28,140 bases of DNA from Actinomycetes bacterium. Lineage in GTDB: Bacteria > Actinomycetota > Actinomycetes > Propionibacteriales > Nocardioidaceae. How positions within the stretch are numbered: the stretch's first letter is position 1; every line of letters begins with the position of its first letter. Below, one piece after another: positions 6,587 to 14,022 of this stretch. The stretch lies in assembly GCA_023396115.1 (NCBI GenBank), contig JAEWXC010000011.1, positions 1-28,140 of the forward strand. Direction: 5' to 3'. The translations under genes and the position numbers were made by a program. The notes under the pieces are model-generated. The model was not told where the DNA came from. It ran no database searches and was given only the letters and a program-made list of their open reading frames with translations.

Positions 6587-6596
6587 CTCCTATGGT
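6568..6596 (+). promoter_or_regulatory. rex-hem operon promoter
   Basis: TTGTTC (6568-6573) and TATGGT (6591-6596) are separated by 17 bases, a good housekeeping-sigma arrangement. Transcription would start near 6603, leaving a leader of about 64 bases before rex. The gap 6433-6666 holds no other gene. Confidence 0.6.
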
Positions 6597-6666
6597 GAGG
6601 AGGTCGCCGCGCCGCTGAACCGGGTTGCCCCAGCTGCCCCAGACGCGTGGCTGGAGAGAAGAAGCA

Positions 6667-7326
6667 GTGACCTCACGGACTTCCACCGAGCACGCCCGGG
6701 ACATCCCCGAGGCGACCGTGGCGAGGCTCCCCGTCTACCTGCGAGCGCTGGTCTCGCTGCTGGACGCGGGCATCACCACGTGTTCCAGCGAGGACCTCGC
6801 GACCGCTGCCGGCGTGAACTCGGCCAAGCTCCGCAAGGACCTCTCCCACCTCGGCTCCTACGGCACCCGCGGGGTCGGCTACGACGTCGAGTACCTGCGC
6901 TACCAGATCGCCCGCGAGATCGGGGTGACCTCCGACTGGCCCGTGGTCATCGTCGGGATCGGCAACCTGGGGCACGCCCTGGCCAACTTCTCCGGCTTCC
7001 GCAGTCGCGGCTTCCGGGTGGTGGCCCTGCTCGACGCCGACCCGACCCGGACCGGTGAGACGGTCGCCGGTGTCGACGTGCGCGCCTTCGACGACCTGGA
7101 GGCGATCGTCGAGGAGCACGGCGTCGCGATCGGCGTCATCTCCACCCCGTCGCTGGCCGCCCAGGACGTCGCCGACCGGATGGTCGCGGCGGGCATCACC
7201 AGCATCCTCAACTTCGCCCCGGCGGTGCTGACCGTCCCCGAGGGCGTGGACGTGCGCAAGGTGGACCTCTCCATCGAGCTGCAGATCCTGGCCTACAAGG
7301 AGCAGCGGAAGGCGGCCACCGGATGA
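6667..7326 (+). CDS. rex: Redox-sensing transcriptional repressor Rex
   Basis: A 219-residue Rex repressor that binds NADH or NAD+ and reports the cell's redox state. Residues 17-75 form the winged-helix DNA-binding domain, including the conserved SSEDLATAAGVNSAKLRKDLSHLG and GTRGVGYDV segments. Residues from about 92 form a Rossmann domain with GIGNLG at 97-102, and the C-terminal helix seen in domain-swapped Rex dimers is present. The length is normal. GTG 6667 is chosen, with GGAGAG eight bases upstream; an upstream TTG at 6625 is unlikely. The gene ends in an ATGA overlap with hemA. Together with the operator at 6567 this indicates autoregulated control of the hem operon by NADH/NAD+. Confidence 0.96.
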   Translation: MTSRTSTEHARDIPEATVARLPVYLRALVSLLDAGITTCSSEDLATAAGVNSAKLRKDLSHLGSYGTRGVGYDVEYLRYQIAREIGVTSDWPVVIVGIGNLGHALANFSGFRSRGFRVVALLDADPTRTGETVAGVDVRAFDDLEAIVEEHGVAIGVISTPSLAAQDVADRMVAAGITSILNFAPAVLTVPEGVDVRKVDLSIELQILAYKEQRKAATG

Positions 7327-8654
7327 GCGTCCTGGTGGTGGGCATCTCCCACAAGACCGCACCCGTGGCGCTGCTGGAGCGGCTGGCCCTGGACCGCGAC
7401 GCGGTGCACAAGCTGCTCGCCGACGCCGCCGGTGCCGAGCACGTCAACGAGGCCGCGGTCATCGCGACCTGCAACCGGCTGGAGATCTACGCCGACGTGG
7501 ACAAGTTCCACGGCGCCGTGGAGGAGGTCTCCACGCTGCTGGTGCGCCAGTCCGACGAGCCCCTCGAGCGGCTGCTGCAGCACCTGTACGTGCACTACGA
7601 CGAGTCGGCCGTCTCGCACCTGTTCCACGTCGTGGCGGGCCTGGACTCGATGGTCGTCGGCGAGGGCCAGATCCTCGGGCAGACCCGGACCGCGCTGCGC
7701 GTGGGCCAGGAGCAGTCCACCGTCGGCACCGCCCTGAACAGCCTCTTCCAGCAGGCGCTGCGGGTCGGCAAGCGGACCCATGCCGAGACCGACATCGACC
7801 ACGCCGCCCCGTCGCTGGTGACGGCCTCGCTGGCGCACGCGGTCGGCACCGAGGACCTCTCCGGTCGTCGGGTCGTGGTGCTCGGCGCCGGGGCGATGGC
7901 CTCCCTGGCCGTCTCCACCGCCACCCGCCGCGGCGGCGACGTGGTGGTGGTCAACCGGACCCGCAGCAACGCCGACCGTCTGGCCGCCGAGTACGGCGCC
8001 CGGGCCGCCGACCTGCCCGACCTGGCCGCCGAGATCGGCGAGGCCGACGTGCTGGTCACCTGTGCCGGAGCGCGCGGCCTGCTGGTCACCCGCCGGATGG
8101 TGGCCGCCGCCCGGGGCACCGAGCCGGCCCGGGACCTGGCGATCATCGACCTGGCCCTGCCGCACGACGTGGACCCCGACGTCGAGGACCTGCCCGGCGT
8201 CACCCTGACCGGTCTGGCGACCCTGGCCGAGCAGCTGCAGGCCGCCGACGGTGCTGCTGACGTCGCCGACGTGCAGCGGATCGTGGCCGAGGAGATCGAG
8301 GCGTTCCTCACCGCCCGCCGCCAGGCCAGCGTCAAGCCGACCGTGGTCGCCCTGCGCTCCATGGCCACCGACGTGGTCGAGGCGGAGATGGCCCGGCTCG
8401 ACTCCCGCCTGGACCTGGCCCCCGAGGCGCGCGAGGAGGTGTCGATGACCGTGCGCCGCGTCGTCGACAAGCTGCTGCACCGCCCCACGGTCCGGGTCAA
8501 GGAGCTCGCCAACACCGGGGGAGCGGTCTCCTACGCCGCCGCCCTGGCCGAGCTGTTCGCGCTCGACCCCGACGCCGTCCAGGCCGTCACCCGGGCCGAC
8601 GTGGCCCGCCCCGCCGCCGACCCGACCCCTGCGACCCGGGAGGAGACCCCGTGA
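7323..8654 (+). CDS. hemA: Glutamyl-tRNA reductase
   Basis: A 443-residue enzyme that reduces glutamyl-tRNA(Glu) to glutamate-1-semialdehyde with NADPH, the first committed step of C5-pathway tetrapyrrole synthesis. The catalytic cysteine is C50 in IATCNRLEIY. The GEGQILGQ motif and the Rossmann segment VVVLGAGAMA are present, and the C-terminal dimerisation helices are complete. The start ATG overlaps the rex stop (ATGA), and its stop overlaps the hemC start (GTGA), so translation is probably coupled. Degradation and heme-feedback signals near the N terminus cannot be judged from sequence alone. Confidence 0.97.
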   Translation: MSVLVVGISHKTAPVALLERLALDRDAVHKLLADAAGAEHVNEAAVIATCNRLEIYADVDKFHGAVEEVSTLLVRQSDEPLERLLQHLYVHYDESAVSHLFHVVAGLDSMVVGEGQILGQTRTALRVGQEQSTVGTALNSLFQQALRVGKRTHAETDIDHAAPSLVTASLAHAVGTEDLSGRRVVVLGAGAMASLAVSTATRRGGDVVVVNRTRSNADRLAAEYGARAADLPDLAAEIGEADVLVTCAGARGLLVTRRMVAAARGTEPARDLAIIDLALPHDVDPDVEDLPGVTLTGLATLAEQLQAADGAADVADVQRIVAEEIEAFLTARRQASVKPTVVALRSMATDVVEAEMARLDSRLDLAPEAREEVSMTVRRVVDKLLHRPTVRVKELANTGGAVSYAAALAELFALDPDAVQAVTRADVARPAADPTPATREETP

Positions 8655-9601
8655 GCGCCCCGCTGCGGCTCGGTACCCGAGCCTCCGAGCTGGCCACCAC
8701 CCAGTCCGGCCACGTCGCCGCGAGCCTGCGCGCCCGGTTGGGCCGTGAGGTCGAGCTGGTGCACGTGACCACGCACGGCGACACCAGCCGCGCCCCGCTG
8801 GCCCAGATGGGCGGCACCGGCGTGTTCGTCTCCGCGCTGCGCGAGGCGCTGCTGGCCGGCGAGGTGGACCTGGCCGTGCACTCGCTCAAGGACATCCCCA
8901 CCTACGCCGCCGAGGGCATCACCCTGGCCGCGGTGCCGGAGCGTGAGGACCCCCGCGACGTGCTGGTGGCCCGCGACGGCCTCACCCTCGGTGAGCTGCC
9001 CCCGGGCAGCCGGGTCGGCACCGGGTCGCCGCGCCGCGCCGCGCAGCTGGCCGCCCTCGGGCTCGGTCTGGAGATCGTCGACCTGCGGGGCAACGTCGGC
9101 ACCCGGGTCGCGAAGGTGACCGACGGGGAGCTCGACGCGGTGCTGCTCGCCCGCGCCGGTCTGGCCCGGCTCGGGAAGCTCGACCTCGTCACCGAGGCGC
9201 TGGACCCGCTGCAGATGCTGCCCGCCCCCGGGCAGGGAGCGCTGGCGGTGGAGTGCCGCAGCGCCGACACCGACCTGGTGGCTGCACTGGCCACCCTGGA
9301 CCACGCGCCCACCCGCGCCGCCGTCGTGGCGGAACGGGCGGTCCTGGCCACCCTGGAAGCGGGGTGCTCGGCTCCGCTGGGCGCCCTGGCCGAGGTGGCC
9401 GAGGGCGAACACGGCGAGGAGCTCTGGATCCGCGCCGTGGCCGTCTCCCACGACGGCCGACATCAGGTGCGTTGCCAGGGCTCGGGAGACCCGGCAGACG
9501 CACCCGGCATCGGCAACCGGCTGGCCGAGCAGATGCTCGCCGAGGGCGCCGCAGAGTTGATCGCACAGATCGAGAACCCAGTGAAGGACCAGCAGGCATG
9601 A
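8651..9601 (+). CDS. hemC: Porphobilinogen deaminase (hydroxymethylbilane synthase)
   Basis: A 316-residue enzyme that polymerises four porphobilinogen molecules to hydroxymethylbilane. The N-terminal LGTRASELATTQ segment, the substrate loop with catalytic aspartate D81 in HSLKDIPT, the arginine-rich GSPRRAAQL stretch and the dipyrromethane cofactor cysteine C239 in LEAGCSAPLG are all present. GTG 8651 overlaps the hemA stop, and its own stop overlaps the ATG of hemD. The family-typical length and motifs leave little doubt. Confidence 0.97.
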   Translation: MSAPLRLGTRASELATTQSGHVAASLRARLGREVELVHVTTHGDTSRAPLAQMGGTGVFVSALREALLAGEVDLAVHSLKDIPTYAAEGITLAAVPEREDPRDVLVARDGLTLGELPPGSRVGTGSPRRAAQLAALGLGLEIVDLRGNVGTRVAKVTDGELDAVLLARAGLARLGKLDLVTEALDPLQMLPAPGQGALAVECRSADTDLVAALATLDHAPTRAAVVAERAVLATLEAGCSAPLGALAEVAEGEHGEELWIRAVAVSHDGRHQVRCQGSGDPADAPGIGNRLAEQMLAEGAAELIAQIENPVKDQQA

Positions 9602-11265
9602 CTCAGCCCAAGACCGCCTCCCAGGCGACCAAGGCCCCCCACGGCGCTGTGACCGGGTGGGTGTCGTTCGTCGGCAGCGGCCCCGGTGACCCGGGTCTGC
9701 TCACCGTGCGCGCCGTCGAGCTCCTCGGCGACGCCGAGGTCGTCATCACCGAGGCCCCCGAGCACGAGGCGATGGTCCGCACCGTCCTGGGCCTGCCCGC
9801 CGAGGACCCGGCCGAGGGCCCCGCCACCGGCCCCGTCTTCATCGACGGTGGCTTCGGCGAGGACGGCCAGCCGCTCACCCACGCCGCCCGCGCCAAGGTC
9901 GTGGTCAAGCACGGCAAGAAGTCGCGGGTGGTCCGGCTGATGACCGGCGACCCCTTCCTCTACGCCTCCGGCCCCGAGGAGGCCGCGGCCTGCCACAAGG
10001 CCCACCTCGGCTTCGAGGTCGTGCCCGGCATCTCCTCGGTCGCCGCGGTGCCCGCCTACGCCGGCATCCCGCTGACCACCAAGAACCACCGCGAGATGGC
10101 CGTGGTGACCTGCGGCGACAAGGTCGACTGGTCCGCCTACGCCGACGACCGGACCCTGGTCCTGCTCTCCGGCGTGGGCACCATCGGGGAGACCTCGAAG
10201 GCGCTGATCGCGGCCGGCCGCTCCCCGCAGACCCCGGTCGCGGTCACCCGGGTCGGCACCACCACCGAGCAGTCGACGATCACCTCCACCCTGGAGACCG
10301 TCGCCGCCGACGTGCGCGCCGCCCGGGTCGCCCCGCCAGCGATCATCGTGGTGGGCCACGTGGTCGACCTGCGCGAGACCCTGTCCTGGTTCGAGACCAA
10401 GCCGCTGTTCGGCTGGCGGGTGCTGGTGCCGCGCACCAAGGAGCAGGCCGGTTCGCTGAGCCAGCGGGTGCGCTCGTACGGCGCCGTGCCCGAGGAGGTC
10501 CCCACCATCTCGGTGGAGCCGCCGCGCAACCCGCAGCAGATGGACAAGGCCGTGCGCGGTCTGGTCGAGGGCCGCTACGAGTGGATCGCGTTCACCTCGG
10601 TCAACGCGGTCAAGGCCGTCCGGGAGAAGTTCGAGGAGTACGGCCTGGACGCCCGCGCCTTCTCCGGGCTGAAGATCGCCGCGGTGGGCGACAAGACCGC
10701 CGGCGCGATCGCCGACTGGGGCCTGCGTGCCGACCTGGTGCCCTCGGGTGAGCAGTCGGCCCGTGGCCTGCTGGAGGACTGGCCGCCCTACGACGAGGTG
10801 CTGGACCCGATCAACCGGGTCTTCCTGCCCCGCGCCGACATCGCCACCGAGACCCTGGTCGCCGGCCTGGTGGACCTGGGCTGGGAGTGCGACGACGTCA
10901 CCGCCTACCGGACCGTGCGGGCCACCCCGCCGCCGGCGCCGACCCGCGACGCGATCAAGACCGGCAAGTTCGACGCCGTCGTCTTCACCTCGTCCTCGAC
11001 CGTGCGCAACCTGGTCGGCATCGCCGGCAAGCCGCACCCGTCCACGGTGATCGCCGTGATCGGGCCGGCCACGGCCAAGACCGCCGAGGAGCACGGCCTG
11101 CGGGTCGACGTGATGGCGCCCAAGGCCGACGTGCTGGACCTGGTCGACGCGCTCGCCGACTTCGGTGCGGCCCGTCGCCTGGCCCTGCTGGAGGCCGGCG
11201 AGCCGGTCACCCGCCCCAGCGACCGCAAGGCGTCGGGACGCCGCAAGGTGCGCGCCGAGCGCTGA
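9598..11265 (+). CDS. hemD: Uroporphyrinogen-III methyltransferase-like / uroporphyrinogen-III synthase fusion
   Basis: A 555-residue two-domain protein. Residues 20-265 resemble SAM-dependent uroporphyrinogen-III methyltransferase (CobA/CysG C-terminal type), with the loop VGSGPGDPGLLT at 24-35, VVPGISSVAAVPAYAGIPLT at 141-160 and a closing VVGHVVDLRE. Residues about 270-535 are the HemD fold, with WRVLVPRTKEQAGSL, AFTSVNAV, FLPRADIATETLV and VFTSSSTVRNLVG. HemD closes and inverts hydroxymethylbilane to uroporphyrinogen III. The methyltransferase half is divergent: the usual LKGGDPFVFGRGGEE block is LMTGDPFLYASGPEE and the D-R-L motif after strand 2 is absent, so methylation activity is uncertain. 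The fusion is common in actinobacteria. The start ATG overlaps the hemC stop. Confidence 0.93.
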   Translation: MTQPKTASQATKAPHGAVTGWVSFVGSGPGDPGLLTVRAVELLGDAEVVITEAPEHEAMVRTVLGLPAEDPAEGPATGPVFIDGGFGEDGQPLTHAARAKVVVKHGKKSRVVRLMTGDPFLYASGPEEAAACHKAHLGFEVVPGISSVAAVPAYAGIPLTTKNHREMAVVTCGDKVDWSAYADDRTLVLLSGVGTIGETSKALIAAGRSPQTPVAVTRVGTTTEQSTITSTLETVAADVRAARVAPPAIIVVGHVVDLRETLSWFETKPLFGWRVLVPRTKEQAGSLSQRVRSYGAVPEEVPTISVEPPRNPQQMDKAVRGLVEGRYEWIAFTSVNAVKAVREKFEEYGLDARAFSGLKIAAVGDKTAGAIADWGLRADLVPSGEQSARGLLEDWPPYDEVLDPINRVFLPRADIATETLVAGLVDLGWECDDVTAYRTVRATPPPAPTRDAIKTGKFDAVVFTSSSTVRNLVGIAGKPHPSTVIAVIGPATAKTAEEHGLRVDVMAPKADVLDLVDALADFGAARRLALLEAGEPVTRPSDRKASGRRKVRAER

Positions 11266-11291
11266 CCCCACCGTCCGAGAGGAGCACCGCC

Positions 11292-12272
11292 ATGGGTGTG
11301 GAACTGCCGTCGATCCGTCCCCGCCGGCTGCGCCGCACCCCGGCGCTGCGCCGGATGGTCGCCGAGACCTCGCTCGAAGCCCGGCAGCTGGTGCTGCCGG
11401 TCTTCGTGGCCGAGGGGGCCAGCGAGCCGCGACCCGTCTCCTCGATGCCCGGCGTGGTCCAGCACACCCGGGAGACCCTGCGCCGGGCGGCCGCGCAGGC
11501 TGCCGAGCTCGGTCTGGGCGGGGTGATGCTGTTCGGCGTCCCCGAGCACAAGGACGCCGTCGGGTCCGGCGGGCTGGACCCCGAGGGGATCCTCAACGTC
11601 GCGGTGACCGACGTGGTCGCCGAGGTCGGTGACGCGCTGACGGTGATGAGCGACCTGTGCCTGGACGAGTTCACCGACCACGGCCACTGCGGTGTGCTGG
11701 ACGAGGCCGGCCGGGTCGACAACGACGCCACCCTGGCGCTCTACGCCCGGATGGCCGTGGCGCAGGCCGAGGCCGGGGTGCACATGGTCGGGCCCAGCGG
11801 GATGATGGACGGCCAGGTCCGGGTGGTGCGCACCGCCCTGGATGCGGCCGGGTTCACCGACACCGCCGTTCTGGCCTACTCGGCCAAGTACGCCTCGGCC
11901 TTCTACGGGCCGTTCCGCGAGGCCGTGGACTCCTCCCTGGTCGGCGACCGCCGCACCTACCAGCAGGACCCGGGCAACGCCACCGAGGGCGTGCGCGAGG
12001 CGCTGCTGGACGTCGAGGAGGGCGCCGACATCGTCATGGTGAAGCCGGCCGGGCCCTACCTGGACGTGGTGCGTCAGGTCCGCGACGCTGTCGACGTGCC
12101 GGTGGCCGCCTACCAGGTGTCCGGCGAGTACTCGATGCTGGAGGCCGCCGCTGCCCGGGGCTGGATCGACCGGGAGGCCGCGATCCTGGAGTCCCTCACC
12201 TCGGTGCGCCGCGCGGGCGCCGACGTGGTGCTGACCTACTGGGCCGCGGAGGCCGCCGCCCTGCTGCGCTGA
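11292..12272 (+). CDS. hemB: Delta-aminolevulinic acid dehydratase (porphobilinogen synthase)
   Basis: A 326-residue enzyme that condenses two 5-aminolevulinate molecules to porphobilinogen. The two Schiff-base lysines are K199 (YSAKYAS) and K251 (VMVKPAG). The metal loop is DLCLDEFTDHGHCG at 121-134: C123 and C133 of the three-Cys zinc site are kept, while the middle cysteine is D125, an intermediate form between zinc and magnesium types. AGGAG at 11279-11283 lies eight bases before the ATG. It follows hemD by 26 bases and is the last gene of the rex-hem operon before a strong hairpin terminator. Confidence 0.96.
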   Translation: MGVELPSIRPRRLRRTPALRRMVAETSLEARQLVLPVFVAEGASEPRPVSSMPGVVQHTRETLRRAAAQAAELGLGGVMLFGVPEHKDAVGSGGLDPEGILNVAVTDVVAEVGDALTVMSDLCLDEFTDHGHCGVLDEAGRVDNDATLALYARMAVAQAEAGVHMVGPSGMMDGQVRVVRTALDAAGFTDTAVLAYSAKYASAFYGPFREAVDSSLVGDRRTYQQDPGNATEGVREALLDVEEGADIVMVKPAGPYLDVVRQVRDAVDVPVAAYQVSGEYSMLEAAAARGWIDREAAILESLTSVRRAGADVVLTYWAAEAAALLR

Positions 12273-12300
12273 CCTCCCGCCCGCGCGCGGGCACACCCGG

Positions 12301-12350
12301 GACACGACTCCGGCCGGCACCCCTCGCGGGGCACCGGCCGGAGTCGTGTC
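12301..12350. terminator. Strong bidirectional hairpin terminator
   Basis: A perfect 17-bp inverted repeat (12301-12317 with 12334-12350) encloses an inner CCCC-TCGC-GGGG stem. It lies between the convergent hemB and lytic transglycosylase genes, 28 bases after the hemB stop and 9 bases after the transglycosylase stop. No T-run follows on either strand, as is common in high-GC actinobacteria. It probably ends both transcripts. Confidence 0.85.
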
Positions 12351-12359
12351 AGGACCGGG

Positions 12360-13652
12360 TCACTTGACCAGGCCGAGCCACTTCAGCAGAGCGGTCAGGG
12401 TGTTCGGGATCAGCGAGAGGGCCTGGTCGACGGGCTGGCCCACCAGCCGGTTGGCGCACAGCTGCTTGGCGCCCTTGAGCAGCCCCAGCGGGTCCGGGAT
12501 CTTGTCGATCTCGGTGCCACAGATGTTCAGCGCCTGGGTCAGCGTGAGGACCGCGGTGACCGGCTCGTCGACGACCTCGCCGATCGGATTCGTGATCGGG
12601 TCCAGCGGGCCGCCGGAGTCCTTCTCCTTGTCCTTGTCACCGTCGCCCTTGTCCTTGCCGCCGTTGTCGTCGTCACCGGACTGGTTGCCGTTGTCCTGCG
12701 GCGGGGCGGTGGTGGAGTTGTCGTCGGGCTGGTCGTCCTGGTCCTGGCCCTGCGGGGCGTTCTCGACGTTCGACCACGGCTGGTCGTCGTTGTTGTCGCC
12801 CTGCTCGGGGGTCGGGTAGGTCGGGTCGGTGACCAGCTGGCCGGCCGAGGTGGTGCTGTTGGGGACCGAGGAGTAGTCGCCCGACATGTAGGCGTCCATG
12901 ATCCGCAGCACCAGGTCGACGTAGGCGTCGGAGTTGTTGTAGCGGTGCACCGCGGCCCGACGGCCGGCGTCGGTGCCCAGGTCGTCCTTGCCGGAGCAGA
13001 GGTAGACCGCCGCGGCCAGCGCCGAGTCGTCGATGTCCTGCGGGTTGCGCTTGCCGTCGTTGTCGCCGTCCACGCCCACGACCGCCCAGGTCGAGGGGAT
13101 GAACTGCATCGGGCCGACCGCGCGGTCCCAGACGGTGTCGTTGTCGTACTGGCCGGCGTCGGTGTCGGTGATCGCGCGGGTGTTGTTCTTGCCGTTCAGC
13201 GCGATGCCGTAGATGCCGGGGGTGGCGACCCCGTCGTCGTCCAGGGAGTTGCCCCGGAACCGGCCGTGGTCGGACTCGACCCGGCCGATCGCGGCGGTGA
13301 GCTGCCAGGGCAGCTGGCAGGCCTTGTCGGCGGCGTTGATGACGGCCTCGGAACGCTGGTAGGCGGCCAGGGCCAGGGACGGGATGCCGGAGGTGGAGGC
13401 ACTGGTGACCACGGCGTTGCCGTCGCCGCTCACCGCGGGCGCCACGCCGCCGGGGGCCGACAGGCTGGCCGGGGCCTCGATCGCGTCGGCGGGCAGCAGG
13501 CTGCCGTCGGGCAGCCGGGCCTGGTCGGAGGAGGCCAGGGCGGCGCCGGTGCCCCCGATGCCGGCGGCCGTGGCGGTCGCCGCAGCGGAGAGCACGGCGA
13601 GCGGGATCAGTGCGGTGGCCTTCTGGACACGGCTCGAACGCGCAGCGGTCAT
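12360..13652 (-). CDS. Secreted lytic murein transglycosylase (SLT_2/MltB type) with acidic linker and C-terminal tail
   Basis: A 430-residue exported protein that would cleave peptidoglycan glycan strands to 1,6-anhydro products. Residues 1-40 are a Sec signal peptide (basic start, hydrophobic IPLAVLSAAATATAA core, ALA before the likely cleavage site). The catalytic domain spans about 92-262: E126 in GRVESDHGRF is the catalytic acid, and GPMQFIPSTW is at 180-189. The loop at 195-206 (D195, D197, D199, N203, D206) looks like a calcium-binding EF-hand. Residues 283-347 are an Asp/Asn/Gln/Lys-rich low-complexity linker. Residues 348-430 form a separate region with C378 and C399 and an amphipathic leucine-rich end; I do not recognise it. 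GGGAGA seven bases before the ATG supports the start. A BldN-type promoter precedes it. Confidence 0.88.
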   Translation of the reverse strand: MTAARSSRVQKATALIPLAVLSAAATATAAGIGGTGAALASSDQARLPDGSLLPADAIEAPASLSAPGGVAPAVSGDGNAVVTSASTSGIPSLALAAYQRSEAVINAADKACQLPWQLTAAIGRVESDHGRFRGNSLDDDGVATPGIYGIALNGKNNTRAITDTDAGQYDNDTVWDRAVGPMQFIPSTWAVVGVDGDNDGKRNPQDIDDSALAAAVYLCSGKDDLGTDAGRRAAVHRYNNSDAYVDLVLRIMDAYMSGDYSSVPNSTTSAGQLVTDPTYPTPEQGDNNDDQPWSNVENAPQGQDQDDQPDDNSTTAPPQDNGNQSGDDDNGGKDKGDGDKDKEKDSGGPLDPITNPIGEVVDEPVTAVLTLTQALNICGTEIDKIPDPLGLLKGAKQLCANRLVGQPVDQALSLIPNTLTALLKWLGLVK

Positions 13653-13724
13653 GGGTCGGTCTCCCAGTCAGTTCTCGGGTCACTGGTCACACTCCGGGAA
13701 CTCCCTCGCGTCCCCGGAATCCGA

Positions 13725-13753
13725 TCAACGACATCGGTGCCCCTCTGGTTACG
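13725..13753 (-). promoter_or_regulatory. Candidate sigma-BldN-type promoter of the lytic transglycosylase gene
   Basis: On the minus strand CGTAAC (13753-13748) is followed after exactly 17 bases by CGTTGA (13730-13725). Start near 13718 would give a leader of about 65 bases. This is the same element and spacing as at 2481-2509; both also share CG before the -35 box, C after it and GT before the -10 box. A 7-bp hairpin (CCGGGGA/TTCCCGG on the minus strand) follows in the leader. The rest of the gap 13653-14022 holds no gene. Confidence 0.65.
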
Positions 13754-14009
13754 CGCCAAACGTGAACTTTCTTTTCGTTCCACGTCCGGCAGGCAACCAC
13801 CCGGTCACGGGACGGCCCGACCCCTCCATCGTGACGCGGAACACGCACCTTGTCATCCGGTTGTCCGAGAAGCGGTACCGGTCGGGACCACCGGACCCGG
13901 GCGGCGACGGGGGCGCGGCGACACGCCCCCTGACCCGCGACGACGTGCCGTGGACCACTCACCGGGCCGGGTCGTGGTACGTGGATGTGCACCCGTTTGG
14001 AGCCTGCGC

Positions 14010-14015
14010 GACAAT
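14010..14015 (+). promoter_or_regulatory. -10-like GACAAT before hemL
   Basis: GACAAT ends seven bases before GTG 14023, the spacing expected for a leaderless transcript. It overlaps the alternative ATG start at 14014, so the two readings exclude each other. No good -35 box is visible. Confidence 0.35.
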
Positions 14016-14022
14016 GCTGGGT

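Noticed and set aside
10905..12320. A 471-codon minus-strand open frame opposite hemD and hemB
   Set aside because: It has shadow-frame composition and no domain; hemD and hemB on the plus strand are certain.
13653..13860. A c-di-AMP (ydaO-type) riboswitch upstream of the lytic transglycosylase, as known for some actinobacterial wall hydrolases
   Set aside because: The conserved core, including the CGACAGCTAACC-like end, is not seen, and the candidate promoter at 13725-13753 leaves a leader of only about 65 bases, too short for that riboswitch.
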